Assembly: GCA_016781555.1 (NCBI GenBank) | Contig: JADDQD010000249.1 | Span: forward strand, 23,105-57,321 | DNA: 34,217 nt | From: Pseudomonadota bacterium | GTDB lineage: Bacteria > Pseudomonadota > Alphaproteobacteria > Sphingomonadales > Sphingomonadaceae | Direction: 5' to 3' | Shown here: positions 6,802 through 14,842 of the stretch, piece after piece | Numbering within the stretch: the first letter of the stretch is position 1 | Layout of the letters: each line of letters begins with the position of its first letter | Translations under genes and position numbers: made by a program | The notes under the pieces: model-generated | Seen by the model: only the letters and a program-made list of their open reading frames with translations | Told to the model about the DNA's origin: nothing | Databases searched by the model: none

Positions 6802-6821
6802 ACTTTTACCTCCTGAAAAGT
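6802..6821 (-). promoter_or_regulatory. 20-bp dyad over the luxR leader (candidate lux-box-like site)
   Basis: ACTTTT (6802-6807) and AAAAGT (6816-6821) flank the AGGAGG sequence upstream of luxR. The 20-bp span equals that of a lux box, but the arms are AT-rich and unlike the classic ACCTGT arms. It could instead be an RNA hairpin hiding the ribosome site. Confidence 0.35.
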
Positions 6822-6965
6822 TAAGGCTTAAAAAGCCTCCGGGGCCACGTGATGGTACTCTACCCTGGTTCATCGAGCGTGGCGGATGCGCCCAGGCAGA
6901 ATGGCTCGCTGCTGCGCCAAAATTTCGGTTTTTTCGGGGCGGTAGTTTGCTCAGCTTCGAAAGAG

Positions 6966-6981
6966 CCGCGTTCTAACGCGG
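6966..6981. promoter_or_regulatory. 16-bp dyad upstream of luxR
   Basis: CCGCGTT and AACGCGG (7-bp arms, 2-bp centre) form a near-perfect palindrome in the 225-bp gap between luxR and the small secreted-protein gene. It is placed as an operator might be for luxR, which reads away from it. No regulator can be named. Confidence 0.35.
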
Positions 6982-7014
6982 AGTACCTGCGCTGCCCCTA
7001 ATCGCGATCGGGCC

Positions 7015-7236
7015 CTATACGAAGCGGTCCAGCTCGTGCCGGTGTAGGTTCCGAACTTCTTCCCATTGCGACTTGGTGAGGCATATGCGCTTGGCGTTCA
7101 GCCGAGTTCCGAGGGGCACTTTTTCCTGGCAGACGAGCTTCTGTTTGGGCTTGGCGCGCTCCGGCCCATCGGCCACTGCGAGCACCGGACTTCCACCGAG
7201 CGCGGCGGTGAGGAAGAACAGAAGCGCTTTGTGCAT
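7015..7236 (-). CDS. Small secreted hypothetical protein (73 aa)
   Basis: The protein starts with a clear signal peptide (MHKALLFFLTAALGG, cleavage expected near SPVLA at residue 20) and has a mature part of about 53 residues rich in Lys/Arg, with Cys at VCQEK and ICLTK that could form a disulfide. The ending around LNAKRICLTKSQWEEVR resembles small periplasmic proteins of sphingomonads with an R-(I/V)-C-x-T-(K/R)-x-x-W motif. An AGGAG ribosome site lies 7 bases before the ATG. Its role is unknown; it is exported to the periplasm by inference. It stands alone between luxR and the synthetase gene. Confidence 0.75.
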   Translation of the reverse strand: MHKALLFFLTAALGGSPVLAVADGPERAKPKQKLVCQEKVPLGTRLNAKRICLTKSQWEEVRNLHRHELDRFV

Positions 7237-7356
7237 AGCCCGACTCCTCGATTAGCTCGGATAAGTTGAGGGTGGGGCAAAAGCAATCAGTCTCCCCGCA
7301 CGGAGCGGGAGCCATTCAGCACTACACTTGGAGCCGTTCCAGCTACTGGTCTCCGC

Positions 7357-8910
7357 CTATCCCCGGGCCTCGCGATAGAGTGCCTGCAGTTCGCGCTTCA
7401 GGACCTTGCCGATCGCGCTCCGCGGCAGCTTGTCGACGATCTGCACGCCTGAGATGCGTTGCATCTTGCCGAGCTTCTCATTCGCCCAGGCGCGCAGCGC
7501 TTCCGGGTCGGCCTGCTGCTTTGCCTCCAAGCTTACAAAGGCGAATGGCGTCTCGCCCCACTGGTCGGAAGGGATCCCGATCACTGCCGCCTCCTTGACT
7601 GCCGGGTGGGCGGTCAGCGCCTCCTCTAGGTCGGCCGGATAGATGTTGATGCCACCCGAGATGATCATGTCCTTCTTGCGGCCGATCAGCGTCAGAAATC
7701 CATCCTCGTCGAACTGGCCGAGATCGCCCGTGCGAATGAAGCGCTCGCCCTCGGGGCTGTACCATTCCGCCTCCGCCGTCTGCTCGGGACGGTTGTGGTA
7801 GCCGGTCATGATCGATCGTGACCTGCCGACGATCTCGCCGACCTCGCCCGGCGCCGCACGGCGGCCGTCTTCGGCAATGACGCGTATGTCGTGCCCTGGG
7901 ATCGGCTGACCGACCGTGTGGAGCTTGTCAGGATGCTTGTGCGCGATGAGCATGCAGCTGCCGCCGCCCTCCGTGAGCCCATAATATTCGACCAGTCCGC
8001 CCGGCCACCGGCGCAGCGCTTCGGCCTTGAGTTCGGCGGGGAAAGGGGCGGACGTCGCAAACTTCATCTCGAAGCTCGACAGGTCGAACGAATCGAAATC
8101 CGGGACTTCGAGGATCCGGCGATACTGGACCGGCACCAGCATTGCGTGCGTCGCCCGGTGCCGCTCTGCGAGTTCGAGGAAATGCCGCGGGTCGAACTTC
8201 GGCATCAGCACCGCGGCCCCGCCACCCGCCAGCGTCGGGATCAGGCTGACCAGCGTCGTATTGGAATAAAGCGGCGTCGAGACGATGGTTACCGCGTCCG
8301 GGCCGAAGCCGGGGGGCTGTTTTGGGATGGTGTGCGGCCAGCGCATCGCGTGGGACTGGACGATGCCTTTCGGGGTGCCGGTGGTACCCGAGGAATAGAT
8401 GATGTTGAACGGCTGGTCCGGATCGATTTCAACGCGCTCTGGCTCTGCGCCGATGGGCGCCAGCCATTGCTCCATCGGCTCCCCCTCAGCACCGCCGTCG
8501 AGCGCGATCCGGCGCGCACCGATCCGGGAGGCGACGGGACCAAGAAGGTCGGAAGCGTATCGGTCGAGGAACAGGTGCGATGCGCCGCTATCCTCCAGCA
8601 TCGCCTGGAGCTGAGCGGGAGTTGCGGACGGCGACAGCGGCGAAATGGCTGCGCCCACCCTGAGTGTCCCGATCATCACGGCGACATAGTCGATCGCGCT
8701 TGCCGCGCAGATCGCCGCCACGTCACGGGGGCGTAGCCCATCGCGCTGATGCGCCGCAGCCACCCGGTCGACCCGTGCGTCTAATTCGCGGTAGGTGGCG
8801 GTGCGCTCGCCGCAGATCAGCGCCGCCGCGTCGGGCTTCGCTACGGCCTGGAGCGCGACCAGGTCGGAAAAGGTCCCAAAATCGCGCTCGACATACTTTT
8901 CTATGTTCAT
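7357..8910 (-). CDS. AMP-dependent acyl-CoA synthetase/ligase
   Basis: A 517-residue member of the ANL superfamily, which activates a carboxylic acid as an acyl-adenylate and then forms the CoA thioester in the cytoplasm. Landmarks: IYSSGTTGTPKG (P-loop, residues 171-182), VEYYGLTEGGG (motif A5), TGDLGQFDEDGF and GRKKDMIISGGINIYP (hinge and C-terminal domain), and the catalytic Lys502 in SAIGKVLKREL. The order and length are normal for a medium-chain or aromatic-acid CoA ligase. It lies 115 bp downstream of the SMP-30 gene on the same strand and could share its transcript. The ribosome site is weak. The substrate cannot be deduced. Confidence 0.93.
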   Translation of the reverse strand: MNIEKYVERDFGTFSDLVALQAVAKPDAAALICGERTATYRELDARVDRVAAAHQRDGLRPRDVAAICAASAIDYVAVMIGTLRVGAAISPLSPSATPAQLQAMLEDSGASHLFLDRYASDLLGPVASRIGARRIALDGGAEGEPMEQWLAPIGAEPERVEIDPDQPFNIIYSSGTTGTPKGIVQSHAMRWPHTIPKQPPGFGPDAVTIVSTPLYSNTTLVSLIPTLAGGGAAVLMPKFDPRHFLELAERHRATHAMLVPVQYRRILEVPDFDSFDLSSFEMKFATSAPFPAELKAEALRRWPGGLVEYYGLTEGGGSCMLIAHKHPDKLHTVGQPIPGHDIRVIAEDGRRAAPGEVGEIVGRSRSIMTGYHNRPEQTAEAEWYSPEGERFIRTGDLGQFDEDGFLTLIGRKKDMIISGGINIYPADLEEALTAHPAVKEAAVIGIPSDQWGETPFAFVSLEAKQQADPEALRAWANEKLGKMQRISGVQIVDKLPRSAIGKVLKRELQALYREARG

Positions 8911-9025
8911 TGTTCGGACCGGGCGCGGCTCGGGGCTAAGCGTGGAGGCTGAGGAGAGGCGACCATGATGAGCAAGAGAGGCACCGAAACAAAAGCCGCG
9001 TCAAGCAGCGCGGTCGGAATCGCTG

Positions 9026-9937
9026 CTAAGCATTGAAGGCCAGCTGGAGCCCCGGCCGTGGCCAGCGCGCCTTGTAAAGCTTGCCGGTCGAGGAAGCCGT
9101 GATCCAGGCGTCGCGCATGTCGGACCCGCCGAAGCAGATGTTGGTGCAGAGGAAATCCGGGAACGGAACATGCTCCACGCTGCCGTCAGGGTCGAATGCG
9201 GTGATGCCGCCGTTGATGATGGTGGCGACGCACACCTTTCCGCCCGCCTCTACGGCAAGGCTGTCGAGCAGCTGGTAGCCCTGGAGCGCTGCCACGACCC
9301 GGCCGGGCCCGCGCCGCGGAGGGGGCGCAAGCTCGCCCGGGGCTTCAAGGTCGAAAGCCCAGAGCCGCGCATGGTGCGTGTCCGCAACGTAGACCATTTG
9401 CTGGTCCGGCGACAGTCCAACGCCGTTTGGTGAGAGTAGCTGGTGCCGCTGACGGACTATCCCGGAACCGTCCGCCTTGGCGTAGTAAAGTGCGCCGAAG
9501 CGGCGTCCGTCCGAGGTGGTGCAGCCGTGATCGGTGAACCAGAAGCCGCCTTCGGCGTCGAACACCAGATCGTTCGGGCTGATCAGGCGCTTGCCGTCGC
9601 AAGCTTCGTAGATCGTGCTGATTTGGCAGGTCGCAAAGTCGTACCGCTGGATGGATCCACCTTGATGGCTGGCCGGGGTCGGACCAGGGATCGTCAAGCC
9701 ACGCTGCTCGTGCCAAGTGAAGGCACCGCCATTGTTGGTGATCCAGAGCGCGCCATCGGGGCCGATCGCCGCGCCGTTGGGGCCGCCGCCGGTCTCAACC
9801 AGCATTTCCTTTCGCCCGTCCGGCCAGACTCGCGTGATGCGCGCCGCCTTGATCTCGGTGAGGAGAATGGACCCGTCCGCCATTGCCACCGGTCCTTCCG
9901 GGAATTCCAGCGCTTCGGCGACGAGCTCGATCTCCAT
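9026..9937 (-). CDS. SMP-30/gluconolactonase/LRE family protein
   Basis: A 303-residue six-bladed beta-propeller hydrolase. Metal-site residues expected in the family are visible: Glu14 in FPEGP, an Asn in GGGPNGAA, the Asn of LISPNDLVFD, and an Asp near VYVADTHH. Such enzymes open lactone rings using a divalent metal, and bacterial members also occur in catabolic clusters. An intact GGAGG ribosome site lies 9 bases upstream. It is divergent from the 2-hydroxyacid dehydrogenase and precedes the acyl-CoA synthetase on its strand. A lactone of the locus substrate would be a reasonable target, but this is inference. Confidence 0.9.
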   Translation of the reverse strand: MEIELVAEALEFPEGPVAMADGSILLTEIKAARITRVWPDGRKEMLVETGGGPNGAAIGPDGALWITNNGGAFTWHEQRGLTIPGPTPASHQGGSIQRYDFATCQISTIYEACDGKRLISPNDLVFDAEGGFWFTDHGCTTSDGRRFGALYYAKADGSGIVRQRHQLLSPNGVGLSPDQQMVYVADTHHARLWAFDLEAPGELAPPPRRGPGRVVAALQGYQLLDSLAVEAGGKVCVATIINGGITAFDPDGSVEHVPFPDFLCTNICFGGSDMRDAWITASSTGKLYKARWPRPGLQLAFNA

Positions 9938-10098
9938 CAGGCAGGACCTCCAAAAAGCGTTCGGTTGCTTTCTTCAAGCCCATGGCCGCTCAAAGAGGCA
10001 AGGAACATTGTCTAGCACCAAGTCTGCTGCGTGGACTAAGGACACGGGCACCAAGGCTTCGGAATCGGAAAATCATGGCTCATCACAAGGCAGGCGTG

Positions 10099-11043
10099 AT
10101 GAAGGTCGCAGTCAGTGCTTACCTCAAGAACGTGCTGCGGGAGCGATTGCCACCAGATCTGGAGGTCGCCTGGTTCGGGAGTGCGGAGGAAGCGGACGAT
10201 GCCGTCGCTGGTGCCGAGGCGGTGCTTCTCGATCTTCTGAACGGCCCGGCCCGCTTGGGCCAAATCATCCAACGCGGCGACAGCCTGAAGTGGGTTTCCT
10301 CCAGCTTTGCCGGAATAGACCGCTACCCTCTCGACCTCATCGCTCGGCGTGGGCTCCTGTTCACGCACGGCGGCGGAATCAATGCAGTCGCCGTGGCCGA
10401 ATGGGCCGTGATGAGCATATTCGTGCTGGCAAAGGGCTTCCATCAGGTCGTGTTGATGCACGAGCGGGCGGAATGGGGAACGCAGGCTTTTGGAACGACC
10501 CAGGTTGCAGGATCGAAGGTCCTTCTCGTCGGATACGGTTACATCGGAAAGGAGATACAGCGCCAGCTTTCGGGCATCGGTGCCGACGTCACGGTGGTCC
10601 GCTCGAAAGCTGAGCCGGCCCGCGGCGTGCTTGGACCGGAGAGTTGGAAAGCCCGGCTGCCGGAGTTCGACTTCGTCATCCTGAGCGCCCCCGCAACCCC
10701 CGATACACGCCACATGATCGGCGCCGAGGAGCTGCAGGGAATGAAGAAGACAGCCGGCCTCATCAATATCGCGCGAGGCTCGCTCATTGACCAGGACGCG
10801 CTTGTGGCGGCGGTCCGATCGGGTGAGATCGCCGGGGCCGTTCTCGACCCGACGGTTCCCGAACCGTTGCCGAGCGAGCATCCGCTTTGGCACACGCCGG
10901 GGATCACGGTAACCGCCCACCTCGCCGGACGCTCGACGGCAACACACCGCGAGCGCGCGGCCGATCTGTTCCTGGAGAATCTGCGGCGCTATCGAGCCGG
11001 GGAGGAGATGATCAACCTCGTCGATCCAGAAAAAGGCTATTGA
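10099..11043 (+). CDS. D-isomer-specific 2-hydroxyacid dehydrogenase
   Basis: A 314-residue NAD(P)-dependent oxidoreductase of the D-2-hydroxyacid dehydrogenase family, which interconverts 2-keto and 2-hydroxy acids. The Rossmann motif is VLLVGYGYIGKEI (GxGxxG). The substrate Arg is in NIARGSLIDQDAL, and the catalytic His lies in VTAHLAGRS near the C-terminus. The catalytic-domain start MKVAVSAYLK is normal for the family. The ATG at 10099 is chosen because AAGGCAGG lies upstream; the ATG at 10075 adds eight residues. The gene is divergent from the SMP-30 gene and convergent with the GST gene. The natural substrate is unknown. Confidence 0.88.
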   Translation: MKVAVSAYLKNVLRERLPPDLEVAWFGSAEEADDAVAGAEAVLLDLLNGPARLGQIIQRGDSLKWVSSSFAGIDRYPLDLIARRGLLFTHGGGINAVAVAEWAVMSIFVLAKGFHQVVLMHERAEWGTQAFGTTQVAGSKVLLVGYGYIGKEIQRQLSGIGADVTVVRSKAEPARGVLGPESWKARLPEFDFVILSAPATPDTRHMIGAEELQGMKKTAGLINIARGSLIDQDALVAAVRSGEIAGAVLDPTVPEPLPSEHPLWHTPGITVTAHLAGRSTATHRERAADLFLENLRRYRAGEEMINLVDPEKGY

Positions 11044-11139
11044 AGCCGGTCGCGCCTCGGGCGCTCACGGCGCTCCCGCGCTGTTTCTTGGGAGGCCGAG
11101 CGGGGGTCTAGGGAAGCGCTGGGCTCACGGAGATGCCGT

Positions 11140-12054
11140 TCACCGGCCGATCGTGAAGCCGATCCGCGGAAAGTGGACGACGACGTCTCCCAAGCGTGAG
11201 TCCTTGCGCTGGATGGCGACGTGGTAAGCGGAACAGCCAATGAGGGTGCCGCGCACGACGTCGCGCCCGTAATCATCGGCGGCAACCTTGATCTCCTCGC
11301 CAGCGAGTTCGGCCAGCTCGTCGATCGGATCGATGCTCCCGGGGAGCGGCGTCGAGGATCGTGCAATGTCGAGAGCCTCCTCGCGGCTCGCGTCCGACCT
11401 CATACCATGGCGAATCCCGCGCACGCGGTCCGCCCATCCCCGTACCGCTTCATTGTTCTCGAAGATGCTGGCAGCCGGCGGATAGGCTGATCGCAAGAAC
11501 CAGAGGTTGTAATAGCCATTTGCATCGGCGAGTCCGGGCGCCTCGCCGGTGAGGAATGGGCGTCCGTCGCTGAGCTGCTCGGCAAGCAGCGCCACCTGCG
11601 CCCTTAGCTGCGAGCTTGCGTGCGGAATGGCCCTTCGCATGGCGGCCGTGTCGAATGGCTGTCCCCGCAGTGCCTCGCGGTCCTTGATGAAGGCCTGTGG
11701 GACCCTGTCGCCGAGACTGCCAAAGATCAAAGCAACCGTCGCCTGGAAGAAGCTGCGGTCGGTCCACAGCGCGAGCGCAGCTGCAAGCCCCCGGTCGCCG
11801 GCGGGAAACAGGCTGGGGGAGGGATGAAGCCGCTCGAGTTCGCGCACGATCAGCTGGGTGTCGCAGTAGATGTCGGCGCCGATCTGCATGACGGGAGTTC
11901 GGCGGTAGCCGCCGGTCAGTGCCAGAAGCTCGGGCTTTGGCATGATGACCGGCTGGTCGACCGCGCGCCAGGCGAGCCCCTTGATGCCGAAGCAGACGCG
12001 CACCTTCTCGGAAAAAGGGGAGCTGTCATATTGGTGGAAGAGGATTTCCTGCAT
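11140..12054 (-). CDS. Glutathione S-transferase family protein, long form
   Basis: A 304-residue protein with a thioredoxin-like N-terminal domain: FHQYDSSPFSEKVRVCFG at the glutathione site (Ser-x-x-Ser instead of Cys), then TPVMQIGADIYCDTQLI with the cis-Pro and the Asp-Thr pair that binds the gamma-glutamyl group. The C-terminal helical domain follows (to about residue 210), and the last 90 residues form an extra domain. Members of this longer subfamily occur in alphaproteobacterial lipid and aromatic clusters. The second of two adjacent ATGs is chosen (GGAG 6 bases upstream). It is 42 bp downstream of the phosphatase gene on the same strand, so the two are probably one operon. Confidence 0.85.
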   Translation of the reverse strand: MQEILFHQYDSSPFSEKVRVCFGIKGLAWRAVDQPVIMPKPELLALTGGYRRTPVMQIGADIYCDTQLIVRELERLHPSPSLFPAGDRGLAAALALWTDRSFFQATVALIFGSLGDRVPQAFIKDREALRGQPFDTAAMRRAIPHASSQLRAQVALLAEQLSDGRPFLTGEAPGLADANGYYNLWFLRSAYPPAASIFENNEAVRGWADRVRGIRHGMRSDASREEALDIARSSTPLPGSIDPIDELAELAGEEIKVAADDYGRDVVRGTLIGCSAYHVAIQRKDSRLGDVVVHFPRIGFTIGR

Positions 12055-12096
12055 CATCTGCTCCAGGGTTGCCGCTCCGCCTCTTGCCCTATGCCT

Positions 12097-13746
12097 TCAG
12101 CTGAAGCGATTCGTCCCGTTGCGGATGCTCAACCTGTGCGTTTGCGCGATCGCGCTGGATCGGTTCTTTACCGTGTCCAGGAACAGCCACTCGCTGGTGG
12201 CGCGCTCGGGGCTGAGTTCGACTGTCATGTAGCCTCGGCGGCTGGTCTGGGCCCATTTGAGCTGCGGGCTTGCTCTGACGATCGCCTCCGCCAGGTCTTC
12301 CGAACTGACGCGGGGCAGGTAATATTCGTAGCCTGGTGAGCTGACGCTTTGCACCGCGAGGTCGACGCCTGCCGGGGCTCCATCGAGGTCAAGATTGAAC
12401 GCCCAGGCATTGTGGCTGTCTCCGGACAGAACGACGAGGTTCGCGTCGGCATCTAGCGCTGATCGGAGCAGCCGGCGCCGCGCGGCGGGATAGCCGTCCC
12501 ACATGTCGAAGTTGAACGGCAGCCCCACCCGGGAGGATGCAAGCGATCGCGCGAGGCGCTGCTTCACCGAGGCGGAGGCGGTGGGCTCCAGCCAGGAGGC
12601 GACCTCGGGTGCAAAGCCGATCGAGCCCATGATCACTTGCTGCCCCAGTATCTGCCACCGCGTCCGGGCTGTAACGGAGCGTTTCAGCGCTTGCGCAAGC
12701 CACGCCTCCTGAGCGTCGCCCAGCATCGTGCGACTTGGATCGAGCCACGGGCCGTCGCGGAACTTGACCAGCGCGGCGGCAAGGTCGGGCGCGTCCGCAA
12801 CCGCTTCCCGCAGGTTCAGGGGCTGCGTGCGGCCGGTAAGCCGCGTTTCGGGGCGGAACAGCGTGGCGAGATCGCCGATCTGGTAGCTATCCCAAGGATT
12901 GTCAGAAACGGGGAGCCATTCCCGGAAGGCGCGTACCGCGGCGGTCTTGCGCAGGTCCCAGTCGCCCTCCGTCTCGGGCTGGTGGTTTTCCGCGCCGCCT
13001 CTCCAGCTGTCATTGGCGCTTTCATGATCGTCCCACATCGCCACCATCGGAAACAATTGATGAAGCCGCTGGAGATCCGGGTCGGCGCGATAGGCGGCGT
13101 GGCGAAGGCGGTAATCGGCGAGGCTTACCGTCTCGCCCGGAGGCTGCACCGGTCGTGCCGAGAGCGCCTGCGCTGCCGCCGGATATTCCTCCTGCGAATA
13201 TTCGTAGAGATAATCGCCAAGGTGAAGGACCAGGTCGATGTCCTGTCGGGCAGCCGCATGCGCATAGGCGTTGAACCAGCCGAAACGGAGGTTCGCGCAG
13301 GAGAAGACCGCGATCTTGAAGCTGCCGAGCGGGCCCTCCGGAAGCGTCCGGGTCCGGCCGACGGGCGAGGAGCGCCCGTTGCGGTCGATGAAGCGATAGA
13401 AATACCACGCGCCTGGTGCCAGTCCTTCGGCAACTGCTCGGGCACAATGATCCCGGTCAGGCTCCGCAGATGCGGTGCCGCCGCTGACGATCCGCTTGAA
13501 ATCGGCGCTCGCCGACACTTGGTATTCCAGCTCCGCAAGGCTTGCCTCCGCGGGCACGTAGCGGGTCCATAACATCACAGAGCGGCTCTTCGGTTCGCCG
13601 CTGGCGACACCGTGGGTGAAGCCGGAGGTGCCAAGCATCTGCGCCGCACCAGGCGCGGACAGGCCGGCAAGGCCGAGCACGCCCGCTTGCAGGAGCAGAC
13701 GTCGGCTGACGCTGGGCGGCATCGCAGAAGGTGGCTCAGGCGGCAT
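12097..13746 (-). CDS. PhoD-like alkaline phosphatase, Tat-exported
   Basis: A 549-residue metallophosphatase. The N-terminus has a twin-arginine signal (SRRLLLQAGVLGLAGL, residues 14-29). A fibronectin-like N-terminal domain with FTHGVASGEP and WTRYVP is followed by the metallophosphoesterase core: SCANLRFGWFNAY, LVLHLGDYLYEY, AMWDDHESANDSW and VVLSGDSHNAW, which carry the metal ligands. PhoD enzymes cleave phosphodiesters/monoesters outside the cytoplasmic membrane using Ca/Fe. The ATG at 13746 has GGAGGAGGA upstream and gives the twin-arginine start; the longer ORF would add 57 residues of non-coding character. It is divergent from the thioesterase gene (86 bp apart) and precedes the GST gene. 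Confidence 0.92.
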   Translation of the reverse strand: MPPEPPSAMPPSVSRRLLLQAGVLGLAGLSAPGAAQMLGTSGFTHGVASGEPKSRSVMLWTRYVPAEASLAELEYQVSASADFKRIVSGGTASAEPDRDHCARAVAEGLAPGAWYFYRFIDRNGRSSPVGRTRTLPEGPLGSFKIAVFSCANLRFGWFNAYAHAAARQDIDLVLHLGDYLYEYSQEEYPAAAQALSARPVQPPGETVSLADYRLRHAAYRADPDLQRLHQLFPMVAMWDDHESANDSWRGGAENHQPETEGDWDLRKTAAVRAFREWLPVSDNPWDSYQIGDLATLFRPETRLTGRTQPLNLREAVADAPDLAAALVKFRDGPWLDPSRTMLGDAQEAWLAQALKRSVTARTRWQILGQQVIMGSIGFAPEVASWLEPTASASVKQRLARSLASSRVGLPFNFDMWDGYPAARRRLLRSALDADANLVVLSGDSHNAWAFNLDLDGAPAGVDLAVQSVSSPGYEYYLPRVSSEDLAEAIVRASPQLKWAQTSRRGYMTVELSPERATSEWLFLDTVKNRSSAIAQTHRLSIRNGTNRFS

Positions 13747-13832
13747 GGTCGTCCTCCTCCATACCGGATACTCGAATCCTTGTGTTTGTCGATAGAATTG
13801 GGCACCCCGCTTCCACTGCGGGGAGTATAAGA

Positions 13833-14753
13833 ATGAACGGATCTGCGCCGACACCAGCCGAGGGGGAGAAGCCGCGGCCGCTCCCCACACCGGAAAAGCT
13901 GGTGGAACGCCTGACACGTCTCCTCGACGTCGAGGAGATCGACGCGAACCTCTATCGGGGCCCGCAACAGCCCGGTGGACGGGGGCGCGTGTTCGGCGGG
14001 CAAGTGATAGCCCAGGCGCTGGTCGCGGCGACGCGGACTGTGGGTGCCGAGCGGCCGGCGCATTCGCTCCATGCCTATTTCATGCGGCCCGGTGATGAAG
14101 ACTATCCAATCGTCTACCAGGTCTTCCGCGACTATGACGGCCGAAGCTTCGCCACCCGGCGAATCATGGCAATCCAGAAGGGGCAGCCGATCCTCAATAT
14201 GGCGGCTTCCTTCCAGGTGCGGGAGGAGGGGCTCTCGCACCGCGCGGAGATGCCAAAGGTGCCGCAGCCCGAAGACCTCACCACCGAGACGGAACAGCTC
14301 CGGCAGAGCAAGGAGGACTTGCCCGAGCAGTTCCTGCGCTGGGCGACGCGGCCGCGCCCAATCGAGATCCGCCCGGTTGAGCCTCGGATGGTGCTGAAAC
14401 CTGAAAAGCGCGCTCCGCAGCATTATAGCTGGTTCCGCGCCGCAGCCCCGATCGGCGACGATCCGGGCCTCCACCGCGCCATCCTCGCCTTCGCCTCCGA
14501 CATGGCGCTGCTCGGCACGTGCATGCTTCCGCACGGGGTGAACTGGATGACGCCGAGCATCCAGACGGCGAGCCTCGACCATGCCGTCTGGATGCACGAG
14601 GATTTTAGGGCCGATGAATGGCTGCTCTACGCGACCGACAGCCCCTGGTCGGGCCACGCCCGAGGTTTCAATCGGGGGCTCGTCTTCACGCGCGACGGCC
14701 GGCTGGTCGCGAGCACGGCCCAAGAGGGACTCGTGCGTTTGCGCCAGCGCTGA
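13833..14753 (+). CDS. tesB: Acyl-CoA thioesterase II (TesB family)
   Basis: A 306-residue double hot-dog thioesterase that hydrolyses acyl-CoA to free acid and CoA. Both halves are present: RGRVFGGQVIAQALV and HSLHAYFMRPGD in the first hot-dog, then FASDMALLGT with the catalytic-type Asp and SLDHAVWMHEDFRADEWLLY in the second, and the family ending GHARGFNRGLVF and LVASTAQEGLVR. The ATG at 13833 follows GGGGAG. It is the first gene of the plus-strand series to 26155; the next gene starts 89 bp on. In a degradation locus it may release CoA from dead-end thioesters. Confidence 0.93.
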   Translation: MNGSAPTPAEGEKPRPLPTPEKLVERLTRLLDVEEIDANLYRGPQQPGGRGRVFGGQVIAQALVAATRTVGAERPAHSLHAYFMRPGDEDYPIVYQVFRDYDGRSFATRRIMAIQKGQPILNMAASFQVREEGLSHRAEMPKVPQPEDLTTETEQLRQSKEDLPEQFLRWATRPRPIEIRPVEPRMVLKPEKRAPQHYSWFRAAAPIGDDPGLHRAILAFASDMALLGTCMLPHGVNWMTPSIQTASLDHAVWMHEDFRADEWLLYATDSPWSGHARGFNRGLVFTRDGRLVASTAQEGLVRLRQR

Positions 14754-14842
14754 ACGTTTAAATTCCTGGTGCGGCGGCCGCCTCTTGCCGGTTTTCAAAA
14801 GCCGGGTATGGTGACGGCAGCAGTCGGACGAGGAGACGCTTG

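Noticed and set aside
12637-13572. A 311-residue plus-strand frame opposite the phosphatase gene
   Set aside because: The minus-strand PhoD gene has all metal motifs and a twin-arginine signal; the opposite frame is a compositional shadow.
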